DNA of 64,000 bases. Origin: Betaproteobacteria bacterium (GTDB lineage Bacteria; Pseudomonadota; Gammaproteobacteria; Burkholderiales; Thiobacillaceae). This document shows, piece after piece, positions 1-8,182 of the stretch. Each line of letters opens with the position of its first letter. The first letter of the stretch is position 1. Below the pieces are notes generated by a model. The model ran no database searches. It saw nothing but the letters and a program-made list of their open reading frames with translations, and had not been told where the DNA came from. The stretch is taken from the NCBI GenBank assembly GCA_016873935.1, contig VGVT01000001.1, forward strand, positions 79,783-143,782, given 5' to 3'. Position numbers and translations under genes: made by a program.

Positions 1-229
1 GCAGGAAGGCGATACGACCCTGGCTGTCGGTGCGGCCGACCTGATAGGGCAGCTTTTCACCCTCCCGGTAGATTTCGTAGGCCTCGAAGGCGAAGGGCGT
101 GTCGCCCATGTAAAAAAGCTTGATGACGACGGCCGGAGCGCCGTCCACGCTGTGCTGAAGATCGTGGGCATGCACGGGCCACGCCGCGAACAGGCAGAAC
201 AACGCCGTGATGAAGGATAGTCGGGTCAT
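1..229 (-). CDS. NikL-like periplasmic component of a nickel ECF transporter (partial)
   Basis: The frame starts at 229 and runs off the left edge of the window, so only the first 76 residues are visible. A short signal peptide ends in VHA and the mature protein would begin with HDLQH. The remaining part has the short Ig/carboxypeptidase-regulatory-like pattern (FEAYEIYREGE, then GRTDSQGRIAF) seen in NikL-type accessory proteins. The ATG overlaps the stop of the upstream NikK-like gene (ATGA), so the two are translationally coupled. In NikKLMQO systems these proteins help load Ni2+ onto the NikM/N membrane core. The core genes would lie beyond the window, so the assignment rests on this fragment and its neighbour. 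Confidence 0.6.
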   Translation of the reverse strand, partial: MTRLSFITALFCLFAAWPVHAHDLQHSVDGAPAVVIKLFYMGDTPFAFEAYEIYREGEKLPYQVGRTDSQGRIAFL

Positions 230-948
230 CGGATTTCGAACTGCAGATTACTGGCGTGGATGGCCTTGTCGGCCTTGCCGTCGTTGAGCGGGAATTCCAG
301 GCTGCCTTGCACGAGTTGGAAGCCGGGGTTCTGCAAACGAATGTTGACGGTGCCGTCAGCATCGGTGATGCCGCGAGGCTTGCCAAAGTAGGCGACGGTC
401 ACCTGGGCTGCCGGCTTGCCCTGGAAATAGGCGCGCAGGCGCAACTTGTCGCCGGCCTTGAGATTGAGCGGATTGACCAGCGGGACGAGTTCCAGGTCGC
501 GCGTCAGCGGTCTGGCCAGGGCTTCGCCCCACTGGTCGATGCGTTTGATGGCCTCGACCGACAGCCAGCTGTCGATGACCGCTCCCGCCTCGTTCTTGGG
601 CAGGTTCTTGCTGCCGTAGGGCGTCTTGCTCCAGTAACCGCTGGAAACCAGGAACCAGCTGGCGGCGCAATCGCCCTTCAGCGTCACCGGAGCGGTCTTG
701 CTCCGCTCGGCCGGCTGTTCCCGGCCGGCGACGTCGTAACAACCGGCCGCCTTGACGGTGTCCGCCTTGTATTCCAGTCGCTTGGCGCCTTCATGGGCGG
801 AACGTTCGTGGCCGTAGGCCAGGGTATGTATAAAAGAGTCCCGCTCGATCCACAAATCATGAGCCAGGAGGGGCATGGACAGCAGAGCGGACAGGACGAA
901 GAACAGGACTCGTAACATCGATGTAATGGATTGGTGGAATGCGCGCAT
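226..948 (-). CDS. NikK-like DUF4198 periplasmic protein
   Basis: A 240-residue secreted protein of the DUF4198 family, which accompanies ECF-type nickel or cobalt importers. It has a hydrophobic signal segment (LRVLFFVLSALLSMPLLA) followed by HDLW. The N-terminal His of the mature protein is the family hallmark and a likely metal ligand. The C-terminal part has a beta-sandwich pattern (VTVAYFGKPRG, then DADGTVNIRL). I start at ATG 948; an internal ATG at 918 gives a more compact signal peptide and is equally possible, since neither has a clear Shine-Dalgarno sequence. It overlaps the NikL-like gene by 4 bases. Ni versus Co specificity cannot be read from the sequence. Confidence 0.75.
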   Translation of the reverse strand: MRAFHQSITSMLRVLFFVLSALLSMPLLAHDLWIERDSFIHTLAYGHERSAHEGAKRLEYKADTVKAAGCYDVAGREQPAERSKTAPVTLKGDCAASWFLVSSGYWSKTPYGSKNLPKNEAGAVIDSWLSVEAIKRIDQWGEALARPLTRDLELVPLVNPLNLKAGDKLRLRAYFQGKPAAQVTVAYFGKPRGITDADGTVNIRLQNPGFQLVQGSLEFPLNDGKADKAIHASNLQFEIR

Positions 949-972
949 CGTATTCGAAGATAGGAATAAAAC

Positions 973-986
973 ATAATACGTAATAC
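973..986 (-). promoter_or_regulatory. Direct-repeat site upstream of the nikK-like gene
   Basis: Two adjacent 7-mers, ATAATAC and GTAATAC, lie about 25 bases upstream of the start codon in an AT-rich patch. The repeat overlaps what would be the core promoter. GTATTA-like half-sites occur in some nickel-responsive NikR operators, so a nickel-repressor site is conceivable, but here the repeats are direct rather than inverted. Confidence 0.3.
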
Positions 987-1030
987 TTATCGACGCGAAA
1001 GCATGGGCTGAGCCGCCAACCATGGCAGCT

Positions 1031-2248
1031 TTAGTGCACTTCGTCGTTGTGGTGGCGGTGCCAGATGACCGACATGGCCAGGCTGATGAAGACGCCGAAG
1101 CTGACGATGATCCAGTGGATGTGCACGCCTTGCCCGACCATCAGGGCATAGGCGCCGAGCAGCACGAGGATGCCGATGTTCTCGTTGAAGTTCTGGATGG
1201 CGATGGAGTGGCCGGAACCCATGAGCAGATGGCCACGGTGCTGCAGGAGCGCGTTCAGCGGCACCACGAAGAAGCCGGCCAGGGCGCCGATGACGAAGAG
1301 GATGGCAAGCGCGACCAGCCAGTTGGTCACGAACACCATGGTGATGACGATGAGCCCAAGCAGGATGCCGGCCGGCAGCACCCGCACGGAGGTTTCCAGC
1401 TTGATGTATTTGCCGGCGAAGACCGATCCCACCGCGATGCCGACGGCCACCACGGCGGTGAGTTGGGTGGCCTGCGCCAGATCGTAGTTGAGATTGAATG
1501 CCGCCCAGGCCAGCACCACCAGGCGCAGCGTCGCCCCCACGCCCCAGAACAGGGTGGTCACCGCCAGGGAAACCTGGCCCAGCGGATCCTTCCAGAGCAG
1601 CTTGAAGGCGTGCCAGAAATCGTAGATCAGGAAAACGGGGTTCTTGCGGGGAGGCTTGTGATCGATGGGCAGGATGGGGATGTAATAGTTGAAAACCGCG
1701 GCGATGAGGTAAAGCACCAGGATGACCGAAATGGCCAGCTGCGGCAGGCTCAGTACCCCATCCAGAGACCAGGACTGCAGCAGGCCGCCGGCAAGCGTGG
1801 GATGGATCAACAGTCCGCCGATGATGGCGCCCAGTACGATGGCCGCCACGGTGGCGCCCTCCATCCAGCTGTTGGCCTTCACCAGCAGGGAGGGTGGCAG
1901 GTATTCGGTGAGGATGCCGTACTTGGCGGGCGAATAGGCGGCGGCGCCGAAGCCGACGATGGCGTAGGCGTACAGCGGCGGCATGCCCAGGAGCATGGCC
2001 AGGCAGCCGACGATCTTGACCAGGTTGGAGGTGAACATCACCCGCCCCTTGGGCAGGGCGTCGGCAAAGGGGCCGACGAAAGGCGCGAGCAGAATGTAGG
2101 AGATCACGAAGAACTGCTGCAGCAGCGGCGTATGCCAGTCCGGTGCGGACAATTCCATGAGCAGGGCGATGGCGGCGAATAGCAGGGCATTGTCAGCCAG
2201 GGCTGAAAAGAATTGCGCCGTGAGGATGATGTAGAAGCCGCGATTCAT
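1031..2248 (-). CDS. lplT: Lysophospholipid transporter LplT
   Basis: A 405-residue major facilitator superfamily protein with about 12 hydrophobic segments. The N-terminus (MNRGFYIILTAQFFSALADN) is typical of LplT, which flips lysophosphatidylethanolamine and other lysophospholipids across the inner membrane for re-acylation by Aas. The frame stays open 33 codons further upstream, but ATG 2248 is chosen because family members begin MNRGFY and the extra segment is hydrophilic with no counterpart. No aas acyltransferase gene is adjacent, and the gene is not fused to one. It is divergent from a LysR regulator across 202 bases. Confidence 0.88.
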   Translation of the reverse strand: MNRGFYIILTAQFFSALADNALLFAAIALLMELSAPDWHTPLLQQFFVISYILLAPFVGPFADALPKGRVMFTSNLVKIVGCLAMLLGMPPLYAYAIVGFGAAAYSPAKYGILTEYLPPSLLVKANSWMEGATVAAIVLGAIIGGLLIHPTLAGGLLQSWSLDGVLSLPQLAISVILVLYLIAAVFNYYIPILPIDHKPPRKNPVFLIYDFWHAFKLLWKDPLGQVSLAVTTLFWGVGATLRLVVLAWAAFNLNYDLAQATQLTAVVAVGIAVGSVFAGKYIKLETSVRVLPAGILLGLIVITMVFVTNWLVALAILFVIGALAGFFVVPLNALLQHRGHLLMGSGHSIAIQNFNENIGILVLLGAYALMVGQGVHIHWIIVSFGVFISLAMSVIWHRHHNDEVH

Positions 2249-2410
2249 GCGGACCTGCGGGCCGTGGGGCGGAATGGGTGGCGCGTTATAACATGGTGCC
2301 TCCGAGGCGACTACCCGCGCAGCGTGAATACATGCTCTTTCTCGCATGCCACGCCGCCCATGAAAATGCTGTGAAGGAATGGCTGCGGACTGTCATTAAT
2401 AAGAAAATTA

Positions 2411-2421
2411 TGATTGAATCA
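2411..2421. promoter_or_regulatory. Candidate LysR operator in the divergent lplT/lysR region
   Basis: TGATTGAATCA is a perfect interrupted palindrome (TGATT-G-AATCA) with the T-N(9-11)-A character of LysR-type boxes. It lies 30 bases upstream of the LysR start codon in an AT-rich stretch unlike its surroundings, as expected for autoregulation. No binding data are available. Confidence 0.4.
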
Positions 2422-2450
2422 CATAACTAAAATTTATCTCCGCATAAAAA

Positions 2451-3374
2451 ATGGCTGACCGTCGCTTACAGGTGTTTCATACCGTTGCCAAGCAACTGTC
2501 CTTCACCAAGGCAGCGGAGTTGCTGTTCATGACGCAACCGGCGGTGACCTTCCAGGTCAAGCAATTGGAGGAACACTTCAATACCCGTCTGTTCGAGCGT
2601 TCGCACGGTCGCATCTCCCTGACCCCCGCGGGCGAACTGGCGCTGGACTATGCCGAGCGCATCCTCAACCTCACCGGCGAGATGGAAGCGCGCATTTCCG
2701 AGCTCACCGGCCAGGTCAGCGGCCCCCTGCTCATCGGCGCCTCCACCACCATCGCCGAATACATGCTTCCCCGCCTGCTCGGCGAGTTCAAGCGCATGCA
2801 TCCGGAAACTCAGGCGCGCCTCACCGTCGCCAATTCGGAAACCATCGAGAACAAGGTGACCGACCACACCCTCGACATGGGCCTGATCGAGTCGCCTTCA
2901 CATCATCCCAACCTCATCACCCAGGTGTGCTGCGAGGATGAACTGGTGATGATCTGCGCCCCGTTTTCCGACCTCGCCCAGCTCACCTCCGCCACGCCCA
3001 AGCAGGTGGCCACGCATCCCTACATCAGCCGTGAATCCGGTTCCGGCACGCGCGAATGCATCGATGACTTCTTCAAGATGAACGGCGTCTGCCTGGACGA
3101 GATCAACCTGGTCATGGAGCTCGGCAGCCGCGAGGCGGTGAAGGGCGCCGTGGCGGCCGGCCTGGGCGTGGCGGTGGTGTCCAGCACGACGGTGGCGAAG
3201 GAGGTGAAGCTGGGCGAACTGGTCGCCATTCCCCTCGACCCGCCGCTGCGGCGCCAGCTCTCCCTGGTCTATCCACCGGAGAAGTTCCGCAGCAAGCTGC
3301 TGCAGGCCTTCCTCGATTTCCTCGGCAGCAGTTCGCTTCTCAAGGAATACACGGTCAGCCGGTTGCGCGCATGA
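2451..3374 (+). CDS. LysR-family regulator, YeiE/CysL-like
   Basis: A 307-residue LysR regulator. The winged helix-turn-helix occupies about residues 1-60 (TKAAELLFMTQPAVTFQVKQ), followed by a linker helix and a periplasmic-binding-protein-like effector domain. The phrase GASTTIAEYMLPRLL and a GSGTRE motif place it nearest the YeiE/CysL/CbbR branch. The effector is not identifiable. It is divergent from lplT, and its stop overlaps the next start (ATGA), so it is co-transcribed with the small hypothetical gene downstream. An AT-rich upstream region with a palindrome suggests autoregulation. Confidence 0.85.
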   Translation: MADRRLQVFHTVAKQLSFTKAAELLFMTQPAVTFQVKQLEEHFNTRLFERSHGRISLTPAGELALDYAERILNLTGEMEARISELTGQVSGPLLIGASTTIAEYMLPRLLGEFKRMHPETQARLTVANSETIENKVTDHTLDMGLIESPSHHPNLITQVCCEDELVMICAPFSDLAQLTSATPKQVATHPYISRESGSGTRECIDDFFKMNGVCLDEINLVMELGSREAVKGAVAAGLGVAVVSSTTVAKEVKLGELVAIPLDPPLRRQLSLVYPPEKFRSKLLQAFLDFLGSSSLLKEYTVSRLRA

Positions 3375-3718
3375 CGGCGGACGAGCGGCGTCTGCTGCGC
3401 CTGTTCCGGGCGCTCGACGGTGGCCGCCAGGCCGGCCTGCTGGATTACGCGGAATTTCTGCTCAACCGCGCCGCGCCGGAGCGGCCCGAGGTGCCCACGC
3501 TGCCCCTGCCCATCCCCCGCCCGGACAAGGAGAGCGTGGTCAAGGCCATCCAGCGCCTGCGGGCAACCTATCCCATGGTGGACCGGGCGAAGATCCTGCA
3601 CGACACCTCCGCCTGCATGACCAAGCATCTGGTGCATGGCAAACCCGCCGCCGAGGTCATCGACGAACTCGAAGCCCTGTTCATGGGTCACTATCAGGCC
3701 CTCGGCAAGGAGGAGTAG
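3371..3718 (+). CDS. Conserved hypothetical protein, 115 aa
   Basis: A 115-residue soluble, probably helical protein with no signal peptide or membrane segment. It starts within the stop codon of the LysR gene. The N-terminal half is charged (MTADERRLLRLFRALDGG); a proline-rich linker (TLPLPIPRP) leads to a helical C-terminal half around DRAKILHDTSACMTKHLVHG. I do not recognise a catalytic motif. Coupling to the LysR gene and position just upstream of ubiG are the only clues. Small proteins of this form are widespread in betaproteobacteria, which is a recollection rather than something seen here. Confidence 0.75.
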   Translation: MTADERRLLRLFRALDGGRQAGLLDYAEFLLNRAAPERPEVPTLPLPIPRPDKESVVKAIQRLRATYPMVDRAKILHDTSACMTKHLVHGKPAAEVIDELEALFMGHYQALGKEE

Positions 3719-3781
3719 CGTCCCGCTCCGGCCTGCCGGACAATCCCGGGCCGTTCATCCCGGCATTACACAAGGAACATC

Positions 3782-4480
3782 ATGGCCAACGCCGATCCCG
3801 TCGAACTGGAAAAATTCAGCCAGCTCGCCCACCGCTGGTGGGATCCCAACTCCGAATTCAAGCCCCTGCACGACATCAACCCGCTGCGCCTGGAGTGGCT
3901 CGACCACCTCTGTGACGGCATCCAGGGCAAACGGGTGGTGGATGTGGGCTGCGGCGGCGGCATCCTCGCCGAAAGCATGGCCACGCGCGGCGCCCGCGTC
4001 ACCGGCATCGACCTCTCCGAGAAAGCCCTGCGCGTGGCCAGGCTGCACCAGCTCGAATCGGGCGTCGAGGTCGATTACCGCCTTGTCGCCGCCGAGGCGC
4101 TGGCGGAACAGGAGCCGGAACAGTTCGACGTGGTCACCTGCATGGAAATGCTCGAGCACGTGCCGGACCCCGCCTCCACCATGGCCGCCTGCGCGCGCCT
4201 GGCCAAGCGGGATGGCTGGGTGTTCTTCTCCACCCTGAACCGCAATCCCAAGAGCTACCTGTTCGCCATCGTCGGCGCCGAATACATCCTCAACCTGCTG
4301 CCCAAGGGCACGCACGACTGGGGCAAGTTCATCAAGCCGCACGAACTCGCCGCCCACGCCCGCTCGGCCGGCCTGGAGCCGGTGGAACTGATGGGCATGA
4401 CCTACAACCCCATCAGCAAGGCCTACAAGCTGGAGCGGGACACCGACGTCAACTATCTGATGGCCTGCCGACGTGCCTGA
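3782..4480 (+). CDS. ubiG: Ubiquinone biosynthesis O-methyltransferase UbiG
   Basis: A 232-residue class I SAM methyltransferase that performs both O-methylations of ubiquinone synthesis. It begins with the UbiG signature ([19 protein letters not shown]), has the SAM-binding motif VVDVGCGGG at residues 52-60, and the later [14 protein letters not shown] segment typical of UbiG. Length matches E. coli UbiG (240). An AAGGAA sequence precedes the ATG. The stop overlaps the GTG start of the next phosphatase by 8 bases, the conserved ubiG-gph/mupP arrangement also seen in pseudomonads. Confidence 0.95.
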   Translation: MANADPVELEKFSQLAHRWWDPNSEFKPLHDINPLRLEWLDHLCDGIQGKRVVDVGCGGGILAESMATRGARVTGIDLSEKALRVARLHQLESGVEVDYRLVAAEALAEQEPEQFDVVTCMEMLEHVPDPASTMAACARLAKRDGWVFFSTLNRNPKSYLFAIVGAEYILNLLPKGTHDWGKFIKPHELAAHARSAGLEPVELMGMTYNPISKAYKLERDTDVNYLMACRRA

Positions 4481-5147
4481 AGTCCGCACGGTGTTGTTCG
4501 ACCTGGACGGCACCCTGGTCGACACCGCTCCGGACCTCGGCCACTGCCTCAACGAACTGCGCCGCCGGCGCGGCCTGCCGGATCTGGCCGAGGCCGACTA
4601 CCGGCCGCAGGCCTCGCACGGCACCCAGGGCCTGCTGCGCCTGGGCTTCGGCCTCGCCGAGGGCGATCCCGCCTTCGCCGCGCTGCGCCGGGAATTCCTC
4701 GATATTTATGAGGCCTGCCTCACCGCGAACTCCCCGATCTTCCCCGGCATGGGCGAAGTGCTCGAGGAGTTGGAGGACAGGGGGCTGCACTGGGGCGTGG
4801 TCACCAACAAGCCGGTCCGTTACACCGAACCGCTGCTTGCCCACCTCGGCCTGCTGGCGCGCGCCGCCTGCGTGGTGTGCGGCGATACGCTGGCCTTCAA
4901 CAAGCCGCATCCCGCCCCCATGCTGCATGCCTGCGCCCTCGCCGACAGCGCCCCGGAGCGCTGTCTGTACGTGGGCGACGCGGAGCGCGACATCATCGCC
5001 GCCCGCGCCGCCGGCATGCCCGCCCTGGTGGCCCTGTACGGCTATCTCGGCCCCGAGGATCGCCCCGCCGAATGGGGCGCCATCGGCCAGATCGAATCTC
5101 CGGACGGACTACTGGACTGGATCGATACCCGAAGGACGCAGGTTTGA
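4473..5147 (+). CDS. HAD phosphatase, Gph/MupP type
   Basis: A 224-residue haloacid dehalogenase-superfamily phosphatase with motif [10 protein letters not shown] (nucleophile Asp10, acid/base Asp12), motif II VVTNK, a motif III lysine in FNKPHPAP, and motif IV VGDAERD. Its cap domain matches phosphoglycolate phosphatase Gph and MupP (N-acetylmuramate 6-phosphate phosphatase). The position directly behind ubiG is the pseudomonad mupP arrangement, but substrate cannot be decided from sequence. Translation starts at GTG 4473, overlapping ubiG. Confidence 0.85.
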   Translation: MPEVRTVLFDLDGTLVDTAPDLGHCLNELRRRRGLPDLAEADYRPQASHGTQGLLRLGFGLAEGDPAFAALRREFLDIYEACLTANSPIFPGMGEVLEELEDRGLHWGVVTNKPVRYTEPLLAHLGLLARAACVVCGDTLAFNKPHPAPMLHACALADSAPERCLYVGDAERDIIAARAAGMPALVALYGYLGPEDRPAEWGAIGQIESPDGLLDWIDTRRTQV

Positions 5148-5229
5148 CGCGGCCCGGTACGGCGCGTAGATTGTCCTCGCCGCCATCTTGAACTTTTCGC
5201 GAGCGACGGCATCTACGCATCACCCATCC

Positions 5230-5590
5230 GGGGCCGACCTGGTTTCGACGGGGGTCGCGAAGCAGACAAGTGCATACCGAGGACCAGTCACCTCGTAAAT
5301 CCATCTGGAATCAAGTAATCGCCAACGACGATACTTACGCTCTGGCCGCTTGACGGTCAGACTCCACACCGGTTGGTCCATGGGCCGGGCTGGGAAACCA
5401 GCGGTGGAGTCATTTACATGGACTCGCGCTGAGCCGGGCCGCTTGACCCAGCGTTAAACCAAGGTGGCTCGCCTGAAACCAGCCTGTCCGATCGGCGGGT
5501 TCCGGGTCAAAACCAAATGAACGGACTAAGTATGTAGAACTTGCTGTAGAGGACTTTCGGACGCGGGTTCGATTCCCGCCGGCTCCACCA
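5230..5590 (+). ncRNA. ssrA: tmRNA (transfer-messenger RNA)
   Basis: A one-piece tmRNA of 361 nt. The 5' end GGGGCCG pairs with CGGCTCC ahead of the encoded ACCA, giving the alanine acceptor stem. The T-arm GGGTTCGATTCCC is near the 3' end. The tag reading frame lies at 5321-5353 and encodes A-NDDTYALAA then TGA, a betaproteobacterial-type degradation tag. The mature 3' end coincides with the attachment site of the adjacent integrase element. The native terminator appears to have been moved to 8183-8209, and the element supplies a replacement at 5626-5660. Confidence 0.96.
5568..5583. repeat. attL core (3' end of ssrA)
   Basis: TTCGATTCCCGCCGGC within the T-arm and acceptor stem of ssrA is repeated exactly at 8159-8174. 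The 16-base identity at the tmRNA 3' end next to a tyrosine recombinase gene is the classical signature of integration at ssrA. Confidence 0.85.
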
Positions 5591-5597
5591 CCTTACC

Positions 5598-5680
5598 TTC
5601 CGGAGAAGTCCGGAGACTTCCAAAGAACCCCGTAAGAATCAAGGCTTACGGGGTTTTTTCTTTCCGGATAGGTCCGGAGA
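5598..5680. repeat. Paired TCCGGA direct repeats (possible integrase arm sites)
   Basis: Two 19-base direct repeats (5598-5616 and 5662-5680, 17 of 19 identical) each contain two TCCGGA cores, and they bracket the terminator at 5626-5660. Repeats of this kind next to attL often serve as arm-type binding sites for tyrosine integrases; that role is inferred. Confidence 0.5.
5626..5660 (+). terminator. Rho-independent terminator downstream of ssrA, carried by the island
   Basis: AACCCCGTAAG (5626-5636) pairs with CTTACGGGGTT (5645-5655) as an 11-bp stem with an 8-nt loop, followed by a T run. It lies inside the integrated element, so it ends ssrA transcripts in place of the displaced native terminator. 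Confidence 0.85.
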
Positions 5681-5705
5681 AAACCGCTTTAATCCGCTTC
5701 GGTTT

Positions 5706-5765
5706 GCATTACTCTGAGCATTACGGCTATTCTGAAAAAACACGTAATGCAAAGGGGGGTAATGC
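5706..5765 (+). promoter_or_regulatory. Four-copy GCATTAC operator array before the integrase gene
   Basis: GCATTAC occurs at 5706-5712 and 5718-5724, and its reverse complement GTAATGC at 5744-5750 and 5759-5765. The first and third copies extend to a perfect 10-base inverted repeat (TTTGCATTAC / GTAATGCAAA). The last copy overlaps the ribosome-binding region just before ATG 5769, so a bound protein would block integrase expression. Confidence 0.6.
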
Positions 5766-5768
5766 ATC

Positions 5769-7004
5769 ATGCCCAAGCAAGCCAGCCAGAAGCCGGAAAC
5801 CACGTACCGCACTGCCAAGCCCAAGGATGCCATCTACCGCATATCGGACGGGCAGGGGCTTTACATGCAGATCAGCCCGGACGGGGGGAAACGCTGGCGC
5901 TTCCAGTACACCCGCCCCACTGGCGGCCGAAACACCCTTGGCCTTGGCGACTATCCGGCCGTGGCCCTGGCGAACGCCCGCGAGCGGCGGGACGAAGCCC
6001 GCCGGCTGTTGGCTGAAGGTATCGACCCCGGCGAACACCGAAAAGTCACCAAGGCCATGCAGAAGAGCCGGGCGGCGAACAGCTTTGAAACCGTGGCCCT
6101 TGAGTGGTACTCGAAATATTCCACGACATGGGTATCCGCCCACGGCGAGCGCATCATCCGCCGGCTGGAACGGGATGTGTTCCCCTGGCTGGGCGGCAAG
6201 CCCATTGCCGAGATCACCGCCCCCGACCTGCTGGCCGTCCTGCGGCGGATCGAGGATCGCGGGGCGCTGGAAACTGCCCACCGCGCTTTGCAGAACTGCG
6301 GCCAGGTCTTCCGCTACGGCATCGCCACCGGCCGGGCGGAACGCGACCCCTCCCAAGACCTGCGGGGCGCATTGCCCCCGACACGGAAAAAGCACTTGGC
6401 AGCCATCACCGAGCCCCAGGCCATCGGCCCGCTACTTCGGGCCATGGATGCCTACACCGGAACCTTTGTCACGAAATGCGCCCTACGGCTGGCCCCGATG
6501 GTCTTTGTCCGGCCGGGCGAACTGCGGCAAGCCGAATGGGCGGAAATCGACCTGGACGCGGCAACATGGGAAATCCCGGCGGACCGTATGAAGATGCGGG
6601 AGCCGCATATCGTCCCCCTCTCCACCCAGGCCGTGGAAATCCTGCGGGCGCTTCACGCCATGACCGGCGGCCGGCGCTATGTCTTCCCGAGCGCCCGGAC
6701 CTATGACCGGCCCATGAGCAACAATGCCATTCTCGCGGCGCTGCGGCGGATGGGTTTTGAGAAGGACGAAATGTCCGGCCACGGCTTCCGGGCCATGGCC
6801 CGCACCGTCCTGGATGAAGTGCTGGGCTTCCGGCCCGACTTCATCGAACACCAGCTAGCCCACGCTGTCCGGGACCCGAACGGCCGGGCATACAACCGGA
6901 CCGCCCACCTTCCGCAACGGCGGAAGATGATGCAGGCATGGGCCGATTACCTGGACACCCTGAAGGCGGAAAACGTGGTCCCGTTCAGGGCGAAGGCGGC
7001 CTGA
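5769..7004 (+). CDS. Tyrosine recombinase/integrase, P4 type
   Basis: A 411-residue site-specific recombinase with an N-terminal DUF4102 arm-binding domain (residues about 10-95), a core-binding helical domain (about 105-200) and a C-terminal catalytic domain. The catalytic residues are visible: Arg248 in RPGELR, His338 and Arg341 in GHGFR, His365 in QLAH, and nucleophile Tyr375 in GRAYNRT. It lies 180 bases from its presumed target, the 3' end of ssrA. AAAGGGGGG serves as ribosome-binding site. The frame is intact, so the element may still be excisable. No excisionase gene is visible. Confidence 0.95.
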   Translation: MPKQASQKPETTYRTAKPKDAIYRISDGQGLYMQISPDGGKRWRFQYTRPTGGRNTLGLGDYPAVALANARERRDEARRLLAEGIDPGEHRKVTKAMQKSRAANSFETVALEWYSKYSTTWVSAHGERIIRRLERDVFPWLGGKPIAEITAPDLLAVLRRIEDRGALETAHRALQNCGQVFRYGIATGRAERDPSQDLRGALPPTRKKHLAAITEPQAIGPLLRAMDAYTGTFVTKCALRLAPMVFVRPGELRQAEWAEIDLDAATWEIPADRMKMREPHIVPLSTQAVEILRALHAMTGGRRYVFPSARTYDRPMSNNAILAALRRMGFEKDEMSGHGFRAMARTVLDEVLGFRPDFIEHQLAHAVRDPNGRAYNRTAHLPQRRKMMQAWADYLDTLKAENVVPFRAKAA

Positions 7005-7050
7005 TGTTTTCCCGTTTCTTTCCGGCACCCCCCTGTTTTGAAAGGCGGAT

Positions 7051-8031
7051 TCAAGTCTGAAGTGCAACGGCGTTATGACGTGAGTGTAGCTGCTTCATGA
7101 ACACCTCGTGGGGGGTCTTGAAGCCGAGGCATTTTCTGGGGCGGTGGTTGAGTCGATGCATAGCAAAGCCAATCTGACGAGGGGTAATGGAATCGAAGCG
7201 CAGCTTCTTCGGGAAGAACTGTCGAATGAGGCCGTTCATGTTTTCGTTGGCGCCGCGCTCCCAAGAGGCATAGGGATGGGCGAAGAAGAAGTTGGCATCG
7301 AGCGCACTGGCGATCCGCTCATGGCCGGCAAACTCTCTGCCATTGTCGGTCGTCAGCGTATGCACACAGGCCGCGAAAGGCGTCAGCAAAGAAATCATGG
7401 CATCCGAGACAGCTTCGGCAGTCTTGTCTGGCACATGGGCAATCAGGGCGTAACGCGACTTGCGTTCGTTGAGCGTGACAAGAGCCTGTTGATGGCCGGC
7501 GCCGATGACCAGATCGGCCTCCCAGTCTCCGAAACGCTTGCGGGTATCGACGATGGCGGGACGCTGCTCAATCGACACCTGGTTGGGAATGGTGCCACGC
7601 CGGTCGCGCCCCCCGTAGCGTTTGCGCCGCGCCTTCTGGCAGCGCAGGGTGCGGTGCAAACTACCGCCGGCACGCCGGTCGGCATAAATGCGCTGATAGA
7701 TGGTTTCGTGACTGATGCCGGGCCGGTTGGTGGTCTTGAGATAACCGGAGATTTGTTCGGGGCTCCACAGCTCGGCGAGCTTGGCTTCGGCGAAGGCCCA
7801 AGTATCGGGACAAACGCGGCGGCCGTTCTCACAGGCCCGCATGCGGGCCTGTGAGAACTGATGCGCCTGCTTCGGTCGATAGCCACGTTGGCCTTTGTTC
7901 CGGCCAAGCTCGCGGCTGATGGTGGAAGGATGTCGGTTCATGATGCGGGCAATGTCGCTCTGCTTATGTCCGGCTTTGAGAAGAATGGCGATTTGGTATC
8001 GTTCGTGTCGGGTGAGATGTGTGTAGTTCAT
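7051..8031 (-). CDS. IS30-family transposase
   Basis: A 326-residue DDE transposase. The N-terminus (MNYTHLTRHERYQIAILLKA) carries the IS30 helix-turn-helix with HPSTISRELGRN. The C-terminal RNase H-like integrase core shows GDWEADLVIG (first Asp), TTDNGREFAGH (second Asp) and the Glu in ERGANENMNGLIRQFFPK. The frame is complete, with no frameshift. I start at ATG 8031; a TTG three codons upstream is the alternative. It contains a perfect 34-bp palindrome at 7825-7858. Confidence 0.95.
   Translation of the reverse strand: MNYTHLTRHERYQIAILLKAGHKQSDIARIMNRHPSTISRELGRNKGQRGYRPKQAHQFSQARMRACENGRRVCPDTWAFAEAKLAELWSPEQISGYLKTTNRPGISHETIYQRIYADRRAGGSLHRTLRCQKARRKRYGGRDRRGTIPNQVSIEQRPAIVDTRKRFGDWEADLVIGAGHQQALVTLNERKSRYALIAHVPDKTAEAVSDAMISLLTPFAACVHTLTTDNGREFAGHERIASALDANFFFAHPYASWERGANENMNGLIRQFFPKKLRFDSITPRQIGFAMHRLNHRPRKCLGFKTPHEVFMKQLHSRHNAVALQT
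7825..7858. repeat. Perfect 34-bp palindrome inside the transposase gene
   Basis: The left arm GTTCTCACAGGCCCGC (7825-7840) and right arm GCGGGCCTGTGAGAAC (7843-7858) are exact complements around a central AT. It lies in coding sequence for the region after the helix-turn-helix. It would form a strong hairpin in mRNA or a cruciform in DNA. Confidence 0.9.
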
Positions 8032-8158
8032 TCCAGGCAACTTTGACTTGGCGGTCGAGGGGCTCGGATGCTATTGCATCTCGCCCACCCAACCCGTTAA
8101 TCAGAGTTGCACTTCGAATTTGAACTCGCGATTCATATTCAGTATGTTACGAATGTTT

Positions 8159-8174
8159 TTCGATTCCCGCCGGC
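8159..8174. repeat. attR core
   Basis: An exact copy of the 16 bases at 5568-5583. The sequence diverges immediately on both sides, and a strong terminator follows 9 bases later, consistent with the original ssrA downstream flank. Confidence 0.85.
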
Positions 8175-8182
8175 CCAAACAC

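Larger units (their letters stand above)
7050..8124 (-). mobile_element. IS30-family insertion sequence
   Basis: Imperfect terminal inverted repeats (7050-7068 and 8106-8124) share the block GAAGTGCAAC and TTCAA at the outer ends. Between them lies one transposase gene on the minus strand filling nearly the whole 1.07 kb. The transposase stop codon falls inside the left-hand repeat. I could not see a convincing short target duplication at the junctions. Confidence 0.85.
5584..8174. mobile_element. ssrA-integrated mini-island (integrase plus IS30)
   Basis: About 2.6 kb lies between the two 16-base att copies. It contains a regulatory/arm-site region, one P4-type integrase gene, and a single IS30-family insertion. 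No other cargo remains: only about 45 bases separate the integrase stop from the IS, and about 34 bases separate the IS from attR. It looks like an island that lost its cargo, possibly by IS-mediated deletion, but kept both att ends. Confidence 0.85.
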
